Below, piece after piece: positions 1-13,508 of a DNA stretch of 64,000 nucleotides; within the stretch, counting starts at the first letter, position 1; every line of letters begins with the position of its first letter. The DNA comes from Trichoplax sp. H2 (Eukaryota > Placozoa > Uniplacotomia > Trichoplacea), in NCBI GenBank assembly GCA_003344405.1, contig NOWV01000199.1, positions 62,001-126,000 on the forward strand, read 5' to 3'. Both the position numbers and the translations under genes were made by a program. The notes under the pieces were generated by a model. That model was not told where the DNA came from and ran no database searches. It saw only the letters and a program-made list of their open reading frames with translations.

Positions 1-599
1 TTCAATGTATAATTCATCCTAGAAGAATATCCGTTGATTGTTTCTTCAGTTGCCACGGCACAATAATCTAATCTCGAGTTGTGATTCTAGCGTAAGACGT
101 AAACTAGGGTAATGAAAGGAGTGTAAAAATAGGGAAAATGTCTTAAAATTGAGAATAAACTAATAGGAATGGATTAAGTTTGTTAGTCTAGAAAAAGTAG
201 TAGAAATTTCAATAGAAAGGAACATCAAGACTAATAAATAGTGTTGAAAAAAGACATGTATATAGATGTTAAGTCAGAATTGATCCAATTATAATATTTT
301 AATGTTGCTATTTTTGGCATATTCTATTTTGTAAATGAGGGAGGGGAAGCTTTAGATTGTGTCTTGCTATTAACATAACGATGGAAAGAAAGGAAAAGTG
401 TTCAAAAGTATGGATAATATGATCCATGCTTGGAACTATTTGTCAATATCGCCATCATGGCCAATATGATGATTAATGTCAACAATAAACAGACAGCATC
501 AGCTTGAGGACAATATGGATCAACTGGAATGATTGTCTATCATCTTGATGCATAGATTAATTCACAATTCTAGAGTAGAACAACTGGTTGTTCCCTTCA

Positions 600-2460
600 A
601 GTAGTCATAACAACATTGGCTTTGAATAATATCCATTTTATTGATTTTAAGAATTTTACTTTTCCACTACCTGCTATCAAGATTGATGGTTGGGATTTAT
701 GTCAAGTTGTTGTGATGATGCTGGAGGAAAAGATTGATTGGATAATTAATTAGCTTAGTCTCCGTGACTTTAATTTTGTCCGAAAAATAAGCATGCCAAC
801 AATTATAAACAATAATCTCTATTGATTAGTTTAAAATTCTAGTTTACCTCTACCTGCCATGAAGATTGACAGTGATGATTTTATATCAAGTTGCTTTTAT
901 GAATCTGTAGGGATAAGGTTTAGAGGATAATGAGTCTAGTCTCTAATACTTTAATTTATTCTCGTAAAATAATTATAAATAGGACAACAATTATAACAAA
1001 TACCCGTGGTATCCATTTCATTGATTCTGAAAATTTTTCTTTTTCTCTATCTATCATAAAGATTGACAGTTATGATTTGCATCAAATAGTTGTTATGATG
1101 CTGTGACATAAGATTCATTCGATAATTATATAATTAAAATGAGCTTAGTACTTCTATTTTTCCCTTGAAGTAATCATGACAACAACTATAACGAATAACA
1201 TTTTATAACAATTATATTTTGTATTATTATATTATATTTTATATTATTTTATAACAATTAATTTATAACAATTTTATTAATCTGAAATTCTACTTTTCCT
1301 CTACGAATCATAAAGATTGATACTATGGTTATGATTTGTATCAAATAATTCTTGTGATGTAGTATCTATTTTGGGGGCGATTTTAAAATTTTAGTTGTCC
1401 TCTGCCTGCCATGATGACTGATAGTTTATGATTTACACAAATAGCAATGGTGCTGCATGATAAAGTTCGTTGAATAATTAGCTTAGTCTCCAATACTTCC
1501 ATTTTCCCTTATAGTATCGATGCCAATAATTATACGGATACTAGTAGTTTCGATTTTGTTGATTTTGAGGATGTTATCTTTCGTACAGCAGACAGGCTAA
1601 TACAGTAGTTATGATTTATATCAAATAGTTGTTATATTGTGGTATCTATTTTGGATTTTGAAATTTAGTTGTCTCCTACCTGCTATAAAGATTAATAAAA
1701 TAATTTATGATTTGCACAAATAGCAGGTATAGTGTTGTACGATAAAGTTCATCCAAGAATTAGTTTAGTCTACAATACTTTCATTTTCCCCTTATAGTAT
1801 AGATAACAACAATTTTAACGGATACCCATAGCTTCTATTTTATTAATTTTAAGAATTTATCTTCCTCAGCCTGTCATGAAGATTGATACAGTAGTTATGA
1901 CTTATATCAAATAGTTGTTATAATTTAGTATCTTTATTTTTGATTTTGAAATTTAGTTGTCCTCCTCCAGCCATGAAGACCGATAGCTATGATCATATCT
2001 AATAGTAGTCACGAGGCTGTATGATAAAGTTCAGTCTATAATTATTCTAGTCTTCTATACTTTCATTTTTCCCCTAAAGTAATCAAGACAACATTTACAA
2101 CGAATATTCATTTTAATAATTTTCGAAATTTTAACATTGTTGTACCAGCTAAGATTTGTGATTTGTAGCAAACTGTTATTATAGCACTGTAGAATAAAAA
2201 TGATCGGATAATTAACTTATTCTAAAGAATAATTTTCTAATATTTTTAAATTTTCCTTTAAAGTAATTATGACAACTCTTGCCGCTAAACTTATTCATTC
2301 GATTGACATTAAACCATTTGGGATTTTCTCTACCTATACAGATGATAAACCTTGCCAGGCATCTCTGAGTGGAATCACTATCTACCTGCCATGAAGACTT
2401 ATAGCTATGATTTGCATTACATTATTGTTATAATGCTGCAGGATAGCATGTTACATACTA
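600..2460. repeat. Degenerate tandem array, ~100-290 bp spacing
   Basis: A phrase of the type CTACCTGCCATGAAGATTGA, followed by GATTTATATCAAATAGTTGT and a GATAAAGTTC / TTAGCTTAGTCTCCAATACT tail, recurs about ten times. The GATTT anchor lies near 690, 877, 1074, 1331, 1431, 1614, 1709, 1900, 1990, 2160 and 2410. Spacing is irregular and copies have diverged by indels, so this is an old, decaying array. No coding potential is seen. Confidence 0.7.
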
Positions 2461-3239
2461 ACTTAGTTTAAGAGATAATTTTCCAACATTTAATAGCCTA
2501 TTTCAGGCAATTAGATGATTTCAGAAAACTCGATATAAAATTTGAATTGATGTAGAATTGTCAAATTGAAAGGGCAAAAAATGATTACTTGATAGTTAAC
2601 TTGATTGGAGAACAATTTCCTACTTTCAGCAATTACTTTGAGAGAATTGAATAATCTTAATAAGTCACTGATCAATTTTCAATAGGTAGAAAATAGAGAG
2701 TGGGTAATGACAGCTGCCAATAAATTGCCTTATTAACTCAAATTTGTAGTATATAGACTAAAATGTACCGGAGTACAGAAGTTGGACATGGATCAACTCG
2801 CTCTATCGAAATAGTTTTCCATCATCAGAGAATTGGATAACCTTAGTAAGTCAAAAATAAAGTTTTGTAAACATATAATACATATTATGAAAGGATACCT
2901 AGACGTGATTCGATTTTTGATTTATCAAATTATTTCCCCAACATCAAAGATGCAGATAGATTTGATAGATTTCAATCAGTAATTGTACAATTGGCCATAC
3001 GAAAAGATGTGATGGATATAATTAATCATTAGTTTTGTGAAAGCGATTTCCAACTTTGAAGGGATTGAAAACTTTCACTAATCACCAGGGAAAATTATAA
3101 GAGTCACAATCTACACCAGAAATTGAAACTAAAAATGATATCTACAGCATGCAAAGAAAAACATTGAGGATATTTTTATATAATTTAGGAGGTAATCGCT
3201 CAATCTAGAGGATGACTTTTTCGAGAGTCCAGTTCAAAG

Positions 3240-3920
3240 AATGTAGATGGTATTTGTGATTTATTAATTAGAATAGATCTAGTAGACGCATAGTATAATT
3301 AAGAAATACACTAGCAGTTGTATCTAAAAGATATTGGTAGCAATCCGTACAAATAAGTGATGCCGGTCTTCAAAGTATATCAATCTAATAGTTAAGATAC
3401 TAATAAGTAGAAAATGTCTAGCTGCTGTGGTATGGATATGATTAACACTAAAATGCATTTATTTCTACTCTTATAAACAAATAAATAATGCCCGTCTTTA
3501 TAGCTTACTAATCCAGTAATTAAGATATTACTAATTATAGAATTAGAATAAATCTAGTAAGCATATGTTAGATACATGATTAACGGTAGCGATCGTATCT
3601 AAGAGTTATTTGTATCTATTTGCATAAATAAATAATGTCAGCCTTCAAATAAATTAATCCAGTGATTAAGATATTAGAATAGATTTGGTAGGCGTATAGA
3701 TAGATAGAATTAACGCTAACATGTATCTCTAAAAGATATTTGTGTCTACTAAAGGGTTAATACTGGTCATAACAGCAAATATTAAATTCAGTGATTAAGA
3801 CGTTACGAATTAGAGCAGATCTAGCAAGTATAAGAATAGACAACATTACTAATAATTATTTTCATATACAAAGGATACTTGTATCTAATGCTCGTCATTA
3901 AAGTATATTAATTTATAATC
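3240..3920. repeat. Degenerate ~130-bp tandem array
   Basis: The phrase ATTAGAATAGATCTAGTAGG with a following TATCTAAAAGATATTTGTAT and AATAATGCCCGTCTTCAAAG recurs about five times, with anchors near 3261, 3395, 3530, 3665 and 3790. The copies are diverged. The unit is unrelated to that of the 600-2460 array. Confidence 0.6.
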
Positions 3921-6378
3921 AAATTACCTCATTTTGTTATCTCAATAACTCAGCTATTTGCATTCAATGCAATAAACATTGGGAAGGAAACTATGATTGT
4001 AAAAGTTTAAAGTTGAAAATTAGATCTATGGGCTATATAAAAGGCTAATACTTATCCTTAAATCAACATTCTTCTCTTAAGCCTGATAAATCAACATCAA
4101 GAGCCAAAGAACAGCTTATAACCAAAATAAAAGATTTAAACTGAAAATCATACCCTTTTATTAAGGGTAATACACGTCTCCAAGATCTTTCAAAGGTCAA
4201 GATATTTTTAAACGATATCATCAATAACAGATGAGTAAATCACTATTTATTCTTGCATCAGGTGGACTAAATAGAGAACGAGAAGCACTTCAAAGCATGT
4301 AAGTGCTGTAAAAGATTATAATAAATTAGATCTTATAAGAGAGTTGTAACCTTCTTTTTAGAACATTTAAAAGTCAAGATATCAATAAATTATGTTACCA
4401 ACAACTTTGAGTTATTCTATACTGTATCAGATAGATTAAATCGAGGGCAAGATTGAATACTCTTCGTAGTATACGTACGTAGGAAATAATAGCCCCAAAT
4501 TTTGATCCATGTACCAAACAGAGATACTTGTTGTATTAGAGTCAATTCTCAGGGGTCACAATAAATCCGACGACCTCGCTTAGTAACAGCGAATTAAGCT
4601 ATATGACGATAAAAATCCAAACTGTAACAGTATCTACGAACTATCGGCAAGAAGAATTCGATTTGCCCGATGCACTCGTTTATATGCACTTATATATTAC
4701 CTATTAATTAAGCGTATATTACTAATTCCGATATTGAATGGAATTTAACCACGGCAGTATATTCGTTTTTAAGATCATTTAAAAAAGGTCGAGATATTTA
4801 TGAGTTATATTATTGACGAGGGATGGATAAGTCTCTATTATAAGAGTATATCATACTGTGTTAAATAAAATAAATTAAGATCAAGAAATAATTAATAGAC
4901 GTGTTATAATTGGAATAAAACCTAAAGTTATCTTGCTATATCAAGGAATTCAACAACTAACCGACAAAATTAGTATTTTATTTTAAACATGTTCGATCAA
5001 GAGAAAGAGGCAGTTATTGCTAGTAGTGCAGAAGTATGAAACTAAAAATGATATACGCATATTAAAAGCAATATTGATTATTAAGATAATTATCGAAGAT
5101 TAAATTAATAGTGGATCTTGTTATTGGTAGCTTAAATCAATACATAGAAGTACTGTAGTTAGTACTGTATAATGAAGAGTTTTTAGATTGTCCATCGACG
5201 ATATAACAATTGACTTACGTCAATAATTTTGAATATTATGTAAGAGAGATATAATCTATGCATTCATTGCTCTGATGTTATTGTTCAATATTTGTGTAGT
5301 GTACAAATATAGCGAAACTCAGACTTGGATCAGCTTAATACTGGAGTGAAAAAACGATTGTAAAATAGTATTATTACAAGGGCATTTTTTGCTAGACCAC
5401 TATCAGTTCCATATGAAATTTGTAATGGTTAATCTCGTCGAAAATTTTTCTTTTGGAACGTATTCCATTATACTGTACAATTAAATGCTCTGTTCCTACT
5501 TTCTAGCTAAATCTCTTAATCATTCGGTATAATAATCTTAATAAGCATTGAAAATAAAACTCTTTTCTAGCCGTCGTATTTAGCGATGAATACAATCACT
5601 TTAGTAATTTAGTCTCCGAAAAAAATTAGCAACACTAAAGTTACATTCTATAAGATAATTATTAGACAAGATTAGATAAAGACTATAATACGTATATAAT
5701 ATAGTATTAGCGAATATATTATAACATTATTTCGAACCTACGTAGTTCTTGTCTGTTAAATTCGTTAGTATTCTGTAATAATAATACGATACTACACTAT
5801 AGGAATGAGTAACCCAATGGTTTAACCTAATCAATATTTTTATTGGCGAACGAAGGAGTTAAAGAATGTAACCAATAATCATTCCAAGACCAAATAATGT
5901 CTATTTTATAACTGCAGCTATATTTAAATAAGATATTGCAGAATAGTCATTACTTTAACATTATGTAGCCTACAACTTAGGATGACAGATTGATCAAGTA
6001 TTCTATATAATCGCATACAATTCATATCAATTTCTATTCATAAAAGAGTCAATAGGTATATAGAAAGAACTACAGATATTATCGTAAATACATCAATGAT
6101 AACTTTCTTTCACAGCCTAGTCATAATTAACATTACTTTAAAAGTACAAGAATACAATCGAAAAGGAAGCCAGTAATATATTTACTACGTAAGAATTGGG
6201 TGTTCATATATAGCAGTTTAATGATAGCTTGTATCAATGTCGTTAACCGATAAATTAATAAAATTTAAAACTTTTGACATTGCTTCCATATTTTGAAAAA
6301 AATACAACTGTTACAGTTATAGATTGTTTTCGTAAGCAGGCATACTTTGCGACTTAGCACCGTCATCTTCTCTTAGAT

Positions 6379-9300
6379 TTACAGTATGCCCTTTTTCATG
6401 GGTTTCTTGGCATTGAAGACGGTATCATCATCGTCATCATCATCTACAATAATACAAACAATCGATATTATCACCAAGACTTATCTAAATAATATTACAC
6501 TTGTGTAAAAATAATAAAGCTAGAAAAATTGCCAAATAATTCGATTAAATTACTCACTGAAGAATATTTGATGCTTAAAATTGCGTCTAGATCTGTTTTT
6601 CTTGCAGAAAGAAAAACTCAAAATGATGATAATGATCCCAAAAAGGATAATTCCAGCTATTGATAACTTAAACGTCATCGAATGACCTAAACCCATTTAT
6701 TGTGAGAGAAATCATTAGCAATTTTCGTTATAACTTTTCGGCTTTCATCAAATATATTTACTTGATAGTATGACAAAATGATAGTGACTATTACCGTCTT
6801 CACACACGAATTCGCAACACTTTCCAGGTATCTGACGGTAGTTACTACACGATGGAGCCGCACATTTCATAGCAATACACGCTGTTAAGCCATTACTACC
6901 GCATGTACAACGAGTACAACCTTCTGTATCCATGGTGTATTCTTCGCCAACAGCGATAACTTTATCTGGTGAAATTCTGCAACCTAGAGAAGTGAAAGTA
7001 GGTATTAATTACGTTAGCTTTGGGATTGTGTTGTTATTATCATTAATATTACATTCATACCCTCGACAGATTTGAGGCATTTGTCAGCGCAATCTTTTCT
7101 TGTTGCGAAATTATTTTTATTGCCTTTACATCCACCATATGTAAAGACTTCACAATCTCCTGTTTCCATATTGTAATAATACTTCTCAATAATCGCCATG
7201 CAAGGACCAGATACTTTAGGTTGCTTACAGACATCATTCAAATCTTGCGTAGCTAGAAAATAAATGCAAATAATTTGTGAAGGAAAAATTGGCTACAAAA
7301 AAGTTGTCTATTCCTATAAAATCATTTCTATAAATGGTCAACCTACATTTATGACATGCATGTAAGCACTCGTTATATGTGTTAAAGTTATTGGCGTTCC
7401 CGCCACAGCCACCATAGGAGAATTTGTAGCAGTTTTTCTTAGCATGATTATAATAATAAGCTGGGAAGTTACCGCGGCAAGTTCCAGTTTCCATAGGTAG
7501 CATACATTTGTCTTTCGGAGCTAAGTAATAAATCCAATAATTAAATTTGGAATGATTGGAAAATATCAGACCAATACTCAACAGAACTAGCAATCATTGA
7601 CAAGTAGGCTACTTTAGTAGTAAATAATTAATTACTTGCATTTACAAGAAATTTACCTTCTGTCCCCTGCGCCTCTTCTCGACATGTCTTTCTACATTCT
7701 TCGATTGTTTCGAAGTTATTCCCATTACCATCGCAACCACCATAGTAGAAATTCTTGCATTTTTTATCTTTAGAATCATAATAAAATTTCGGGTACATCC
7801 CTCTACATTTTCCAACCCTTTTAGGCAATGAGCAGACATCAGTTGGTGTTGTAGTAGTAGAGTCTAAAAGGGTTAAGAGAAAAACAACCATTTAGTTTCC
7901 ATATGTGCTATAGAAGGTAGATGATATTGAAACCGTTTAGATCATCCAGGCTAGCTTACTTCTGGTACAAGCATTTTCGCAATCTTTCTTTTCTGCAAAA
8001 TTGTTAGCATTGGCCTGACAACCACCATATATGAACATCTGGCAAGACTTCGTTTCTCGATTGTAATACCACCTAGTAACCATGGCTCGACAAGGTCCAG
8101 GAAACTTTGGTTGATGACATGTACTGTTGTCTACAACCCCAAATATATTTAAAGTCGATAAATTATACAAGTTAAAGACACCAAAAACAATTGTTACGTC
8201 CATATGCTTATACCATAGCAAGTTAACTAGTATTGCATGCTTAATAGAATGTATTTTATTGACTACGGCAAGTATTTTATGATATCCAACCGTCACAGCG
8301 AATGACTATACACTGTAGTATTCAGCAGCTTCATGCAATATCAACATTATAGAACATATTCAATTCAATTTCAACATACCTGATGGAACTGGAGCTGGTA
8401 ACTGCTTGTTACATTTCTTCATACATTGATCAAGTGTTTTAAAGTTGTTGCTATTGCCCTCGCAACCTCCATAAATGAATTTCTTGCACGTTTTGCTAGC
8501 TGAATCGTAATAATACTGAGTCATAGCGCCTCTACAGCCACCTTTATCTGGAGCTAGAGAGCAATCTGGTTCGTTATCTGCAAGATTCATACAAACAACG
8601 AGGGAAAACATTTTTAATGATGGAAAGCATTATATGAACAGATTTAATATAGACAAGGAAAAAGGTGTATCAATCTAATTAAGAATGGAAAGCTATCAAA
8701 TTTACTCTATTTTAAGCTCTAATGACTATATGCAAAGCTAAATAAAATACATTAATGATTTACTACTCTTTAACAATATAATTGAATCTTTTTTTATACT
8801 CACCAACAGTTGGAGCAATAGTTCCGTTACAGCGTTTTAAGCACTTCTCTTCAAGTTCAAAGTTGTTCTCATTACCTTTACATCCACCATAGTAGAAAAC
8901 CTTACAAGAAAGGCTAGATGGATCATAAAAATAACGTTTCATTGCCGCTCTGCAAGGACCAGGGTCGTCTGGTAGGCTGCAAACATCGGTAGTGAATTCT
9001 AAATCCAATTTAAAATCAGTCCGTTAATTTACGACAACCTTATAAATGGTCGGAAAAGATGATAATGAAAAGCTTTTCTTGACTGTATCATCGAATATCA
9101 CAAACAATATAGTATGGAATGTCTACATAACATTTAATAATTAATCAAGAACGGATAGGTTGACTTTTTTTATGACAAATTGTATTGATTCTTGATCAAA
9201 GAATTAAGTTATGTTAGCGCTCTGATTATACTCTGTGAGAAACATTGATTATTTCTTTTGCAATCCATTACGTGCTCAATCCATGTTTTTCATTTCATTC

Positions 9301-10560
9301 GCAGTTATTCCTTAAAATCTTGATTATCCTTATCCGGATAATACGTGTAACGCAGCCAAACCGATATTATACAGGTTATCTATTTGTTGAAAATGATTAC
9401 AGAATCTACCGTGTCACTGATGCTAGTTTTTATCATAACTTGATGTACCTACTCGTATAGTCTATCCTTTTCAAAATGGAATGTATAGCCGATGAAACAG
9501 GATTACTTTAGGGATAGTGAAACAAGGCAGTTCAAAGTGATACAGTATACTATCAAACACAATAACCATGGAAATACTCCTCCAAATTGAAGATTTTAAT
9601 CATCGATTTCTTTGGTCTGTGGATAGGTAATCGATTTCAGTAGTAAAGTAGTCCTATGACTTTTATCAATGATGATCCATTTAACCTTGTTATCGCTAAT
9701 GTGATTATTTATTATTTTAATTCATATCGCTCTATTTTATGGTGGATGTTTACAGCATCTCCACTATGGGATAGCAGTAGAAACGAGGACTCTCAGAGTA
9801 AGCGATCGGCTATCCTCTGTTCTCGAATTGAAGACAGTTTCGGTCCATTTTAATCTCTAGTCGATAAGAAGAATCCTTTTAAAAGGATCCATGAACGTTT
9901 TAATACCATCACTAGCAATAAAGTGATTTGCTCAATCACAGGACTCTGTCCAAAAAACTTTCTTACTACAGTATCTGACTAATCCAGTCGACTCCTCTGG
10001 CCGTTATCATCAACATTCAAAGTGGCCAAAACAAACATGTCTCCCATCGAATGCCTTTCTCGAATCATTCAACTGTACAGTATGTACTCGAATAGTACGA
10101 TATTTTTAAACTTCCTTGATCTACTCTAACATGAAACGGATTCAATAATCAAAATATCATCGATGATAGGGCAAAAACTGGATATATCGTCATGAAATCA
10201 TTTTTTTTTTTCATATTTTTACTACTTTTATCGGATTCAACGGTGTCGAAAGAGGAGGATGTAGTATGATCCACTAGCCAACCATCTATACTATCGTATC
10301 AACATGAGCAGCATTAAGTGATAGAAATGGACTATTTTCAATGCCCTTTTTTTTCCAACTACACATAATTCAGTCACTAAGCAAGTTTAGGCTACAAATG
10401 ATCGACTTATTCTAATGAGACTTGTGTCAAAATAGGATTTCAATATATTTTAAGTTGTATCTTTACGTCTAGCATACAATTAGCACAACTTACTTTCTGC
10501 TTGAAGGAGAGAAACAAGAGAAAAAAGGAAAAAAATAGCGTAAATTTTGCGTTCCGCCAT
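6379..10560 (-). CDS. Single-pass membrane protein with six Kunitz domains and one VWC domain
   Basis: Predicted serine-protease inhibitor tethered at the cell surface, 528 aa. Ten exons on the minus strand: 10494-10560, 8804-8998, 8380-8577, 7960-8130, 7657-7863, 7347-7520, 7061-7252, 6795-6983, 6558-6686, 6379-6443. Every intron is phase 1. Exon 1 encodes a signal peptide (MAERKIYAIFFLFSLVSLLQ). Exons 2-7 each encode one Kunitz domain (about residues 23-401) with the canonical C-x8-C-x15-C-x7-C-x12-C-x3-C spacing. The residue after the second Cys (P1) is Arg in domains 1-5 and Met in domain 6, which suggests trypsin-like targets for the first five. Exon 8 is a VWC-like module (402-464) ending PGKCCEFVCE. 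Exon 9 is a transmembrane helix (LSIAGIILFGIIIIIL) with a basic stop-transfer. Exon 10 is a short acidic/basic tail ending KKGIL. It lies just downstream of a sister gene with the same VWC-TM-tail ending. Domains and phases are seen in the sequence; the inhibitory role is inferred from the family. Confidence 0.9.
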
Positions 10561-10599
10561 CTTCAATGACGCATAATCAAGTTTTAATGTACTCTAAGT

Positions 10600-10960
10600 A
10601 AACGCTGGTCAAATTATAGTGGTTGAATAGCGTACTGTACCGTACAGTGTACAGTGTACAGTATCCTCCGACTTGCACTGTAGGACTCCGACCATCAAGC
10701 TGTACGTGCGTGAAACAACACACTCCAACAATAGAGGTATCAACCATAGAATGGAGTGAGACGACGTCCCTAGAGTCACCCCTGTCGATTGACGTAACGT
10801 AGTATTGTGTGAACCGAACCCGGTACTGGTACAGTCCAGAATTTTCTCTTAATGAGTACTGCACAGGCAGTACTGAAAGATCATACAAATCGTCTATGTC
10901 CTTGGTACTGTAACAGTATTTGTAGTGTACCGTACACTGCAACGTCTCCACCTGTCGGTC
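10600..10960. promoter_or_regulatory. TACAGT-rich patch upstream of the Kunitz gene
   Basis: This patch lies immediately 5' of the Kunitz gene start on the minus strand. It is visibly richer in G+C than its surroundings and contains repeated TACAGT/ACTGTA words, for example the overlapping run GTACAGTGTACAGTGTACAG at about 10641. Similar patches flank several other gene starts in this window. A promoter or enhancer role is inferred from position only. Confidence 0.45.
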
Positions 10961-11260
10961 TTATAGAAAAAGAAATGTGCAAAATAGATGTCGTATCATT
11001 TTCTTACCTTATAATGGAAATAATGCGAAGCTTACGACATCCATTTCACGTATGTCGGTCAATACATTACGTAATGTCAATTTAGGAGATTAATCGACAT
11101 CGTTTGAACAAACGTTACCATAGACACTATGTCAATTTCAAGCTCCATCTTTTTATTTTCATCCATTTAATCCGTCCATAATCGAGAATGGCTTAATCAA
11201 CAAATAAGCTGTGTTGATATTTGCACTGCAAATAACATTTCTCTACTGTCCAATCATTTT

Positions 11261-11285
11261 TCCCACATGACATTATCATGTGGGA
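11261..11285. repeat. Perfect 10-bp inverted repeat, 5-nt loop
   Basis: TCCCACATGA and its exact reverse complement TCATGTGGGA are separated by CATTA. This could form a short hairpin or bind a dimeric protein. It sits in the spacer between two genes on the same strand, with no obvious U-tract or other context. Its function is unknown. Confidence 0.6.
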
Positions 11286-13508
11286 ACAAGTTTGCTTAAA
11301 AGAAGGCATGCGACAATCGCTAGCATGTGCATTTCTTCGGAAAGAGACACAAGAGTCGAGATATGATGACCATTTAAGGTATAGGTTAAATATCGACAAA
11401 TTCTACTCAACAAGAAACGATCGAGAACTGCCTGATATGACCAGGCAGAACCACACAGGCGATCCTGCCTTCCATACCAAATAAGGCTACAAATTATTGG
11501 CTTCAATCTTGAACTGCTCAAAAAATATCGCCACTTTTCTTAACGTCCGCAATTCAAGAACATTACTATTGATCATATTAACATATACAGACGTATACAT
11601 ATCAATCATGGACTACGTGTCATAATTGCCTATTTTTAACTTATTACTGCAGTTTAATTAAAATCAGAGAAAATTACAATATAAATCATGACGTAAGAAA
11701 TACCTTCCTATCATGCAAGAATACCTACTTTGATAATTATAGACATAATAATACGTGTAGGATTAGCAGATAAATAAGCGAAAGAAACGTTTTAGTAAGG
11801 ATTCAATATCAGATTTCATGCATAGATTAATATTTAATGCGGACATTACTTTATTCCATGAGAATAGATCCAGATGAATTTATTCTTCTGGTAATCATTT
11901 TAAGATTATGGACACTGAATTATTGAATAACGATCCGATTCCATCAAACAAGTGATAAATAAAAAATGCATGTGGAAAAATAAAATTTGAAACAAATGTG
12001 TATAGTTTAAGATGTTTACGAATATAGCATCATACGTTGTCTCGTCTCGTTTAAAATGTACTGCACATGACCAATGATTACTATTGTATATCCATATTAA
12101 TAATATGGTACACACAGAACTGGAAAATATCAAAATTTGAAACAAGCATTACTAGTGTAAAATATTTGCGAAATTTGAAACAAATGCCAGCGATTTAAAA
12201 GGTTTATGAGTATATCATTATACGTTGGCTTATCTCTTTTAAACGCAACTAAATGATTTACAATTATTATGTTCATGTCTACAACACCCATATAACTGCA
12301 AAAAAATAAATTAAAAGCAAAATGTGTAGTTTAGACGTTTACCAGTATATCATTATACGCAGATTCGTCTAATCAATCGTAATATAAACGATTAACGATT
12401 TAATCACAGCTGCCTACAATTTGCATATCGTCATTTGTTCCCTTGTGATACTATGGAATAGAAAAGTGATAAATTCAATGCGAACTCATGATATAAACAT
12501 ACAATACGGATACATAAAGTCTCAAATCAATTTAAACAGCTAATAACCGAACCACCTTAATAGTCGTATAGTGTTCATTTGTATTTGGAACAATATATTT
12601 TCAGGTGCAAAAGCTTCATTTCCGTACTTGAAACAATTTTTTTATGCTAAATTTTCTTAGCCTAAAACCACTAAGGAAGTTAGACTATAAGCTACTATTT
12701 TTATGAAAGAACGTAATAGGTAAACCATTTCACATCATCTCGTGTATCAGTATAATAAAAATCTATATCTATGTATCAATAGTTATTTGTATGTTACAAA
12801 ATCTGTCTTAGAATGCTCGCTAGTAACTCATGTGAATATCAGCTAATCTGGATTAAAACCTAACTAGCCTGGATCAAACTTTTAAACAAATCCTAAATAC
12901 CGAATGTAGTAACTGGACAATCCTGAAATACCATTTTAGTGCTTTTATTATTAATTTTCAAAGCTTTTTGAAAGTAAAGTAAATTACGGTCATTTGGCAA
13001 GCCTTCGCTATCAGAAGTCACTACAGATAAAATATACCAAGCAAGATACGAAACTTCACAGGTGCTGATAAAGTTGTTTGAAAATCGTACCGCTTAAGAA
13101 ATCTGTACCTTATAGCCTATATATGGAGTAGTTTAGACTAAGACATAAAACTTCTCTTGCAAGAAAGAAGATGCAAATCACTCTTCGATTAAAATGAGCT
13201 TTATTTTATAGTTAAAATTTTACACCAACAGTCAGTTAATATGCCAGATATACTGCACGGGATGTGATAAATTTCAACTTTCAAGACAATTTACTGTCTC
13301 AATGAAATCAGTCAGTGAGCTGTTTCATTAAATATGATCTTCTCTAAATTTATTCTGTGTATTCTATTTATAGCTATATAGTAGATGAACCGGCAATAAT
13401 ATAATAAAGTAGCGATGAATAATCAAGGCGCGAAAATTAGACGCGTCTTTCGTTAATATATTTCTACAATAAATTTAGGCCATAAATTATAAGCCGGTAA
13501 ATCTTCTT

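Larger units (their letters stand above)
1..6378. other. Gene-poor flank with decayed repeats
   Basis: No open frame of convincing length, no recognisable domain and no paired splice signals were found on either strand. The stretch is very AT-rich. It contains two families of degenerate tandem repeats, listed separately, and otherwise looks like unconstrained intergenic DNA downstream of the Kunitz gene. Isolated exons of an unknown gene shorter than about 60 codons could be missed. Confidence 0.6.
10561..13508. other. Spacer between the Kunitz and VWC genes
   Basis: No gene was found. The first 400 bases hold the TACAGT-rich patch described separately. A compact inverted repeat lies at 11261-11285. 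Between about 11900 and 12400 short phrases such as AAATTTGAAACAAATG and AGTATATCATTATACG recur two or three times, indicating another weak local duplication. Overlapping open frames at 11190-11520 on both strands mirror each other and show no domain or splice logic. Confidence 0.5.

Noticed and set aside
1-6378. Possible distant exons or RNA genes in the gene-poor flank
   Set aside because: No tRNA-like A/B boxes with foldable arms, no exon with paired consensus and no conserved domain were seen; only decayed repeats.
10897-10915. TACAGT clusters as a transposon end or CRISPR-like repeat
   Set aside because: Spacing is irregular, there are no terminal inverted repeats, no target duplication and no associated coding gene.
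10577-11085. Open frames in the TACAGT-rich patch
   Set aside because: Opposite-strand frames mirror each other, with biased composition from the repeated word and no domain.
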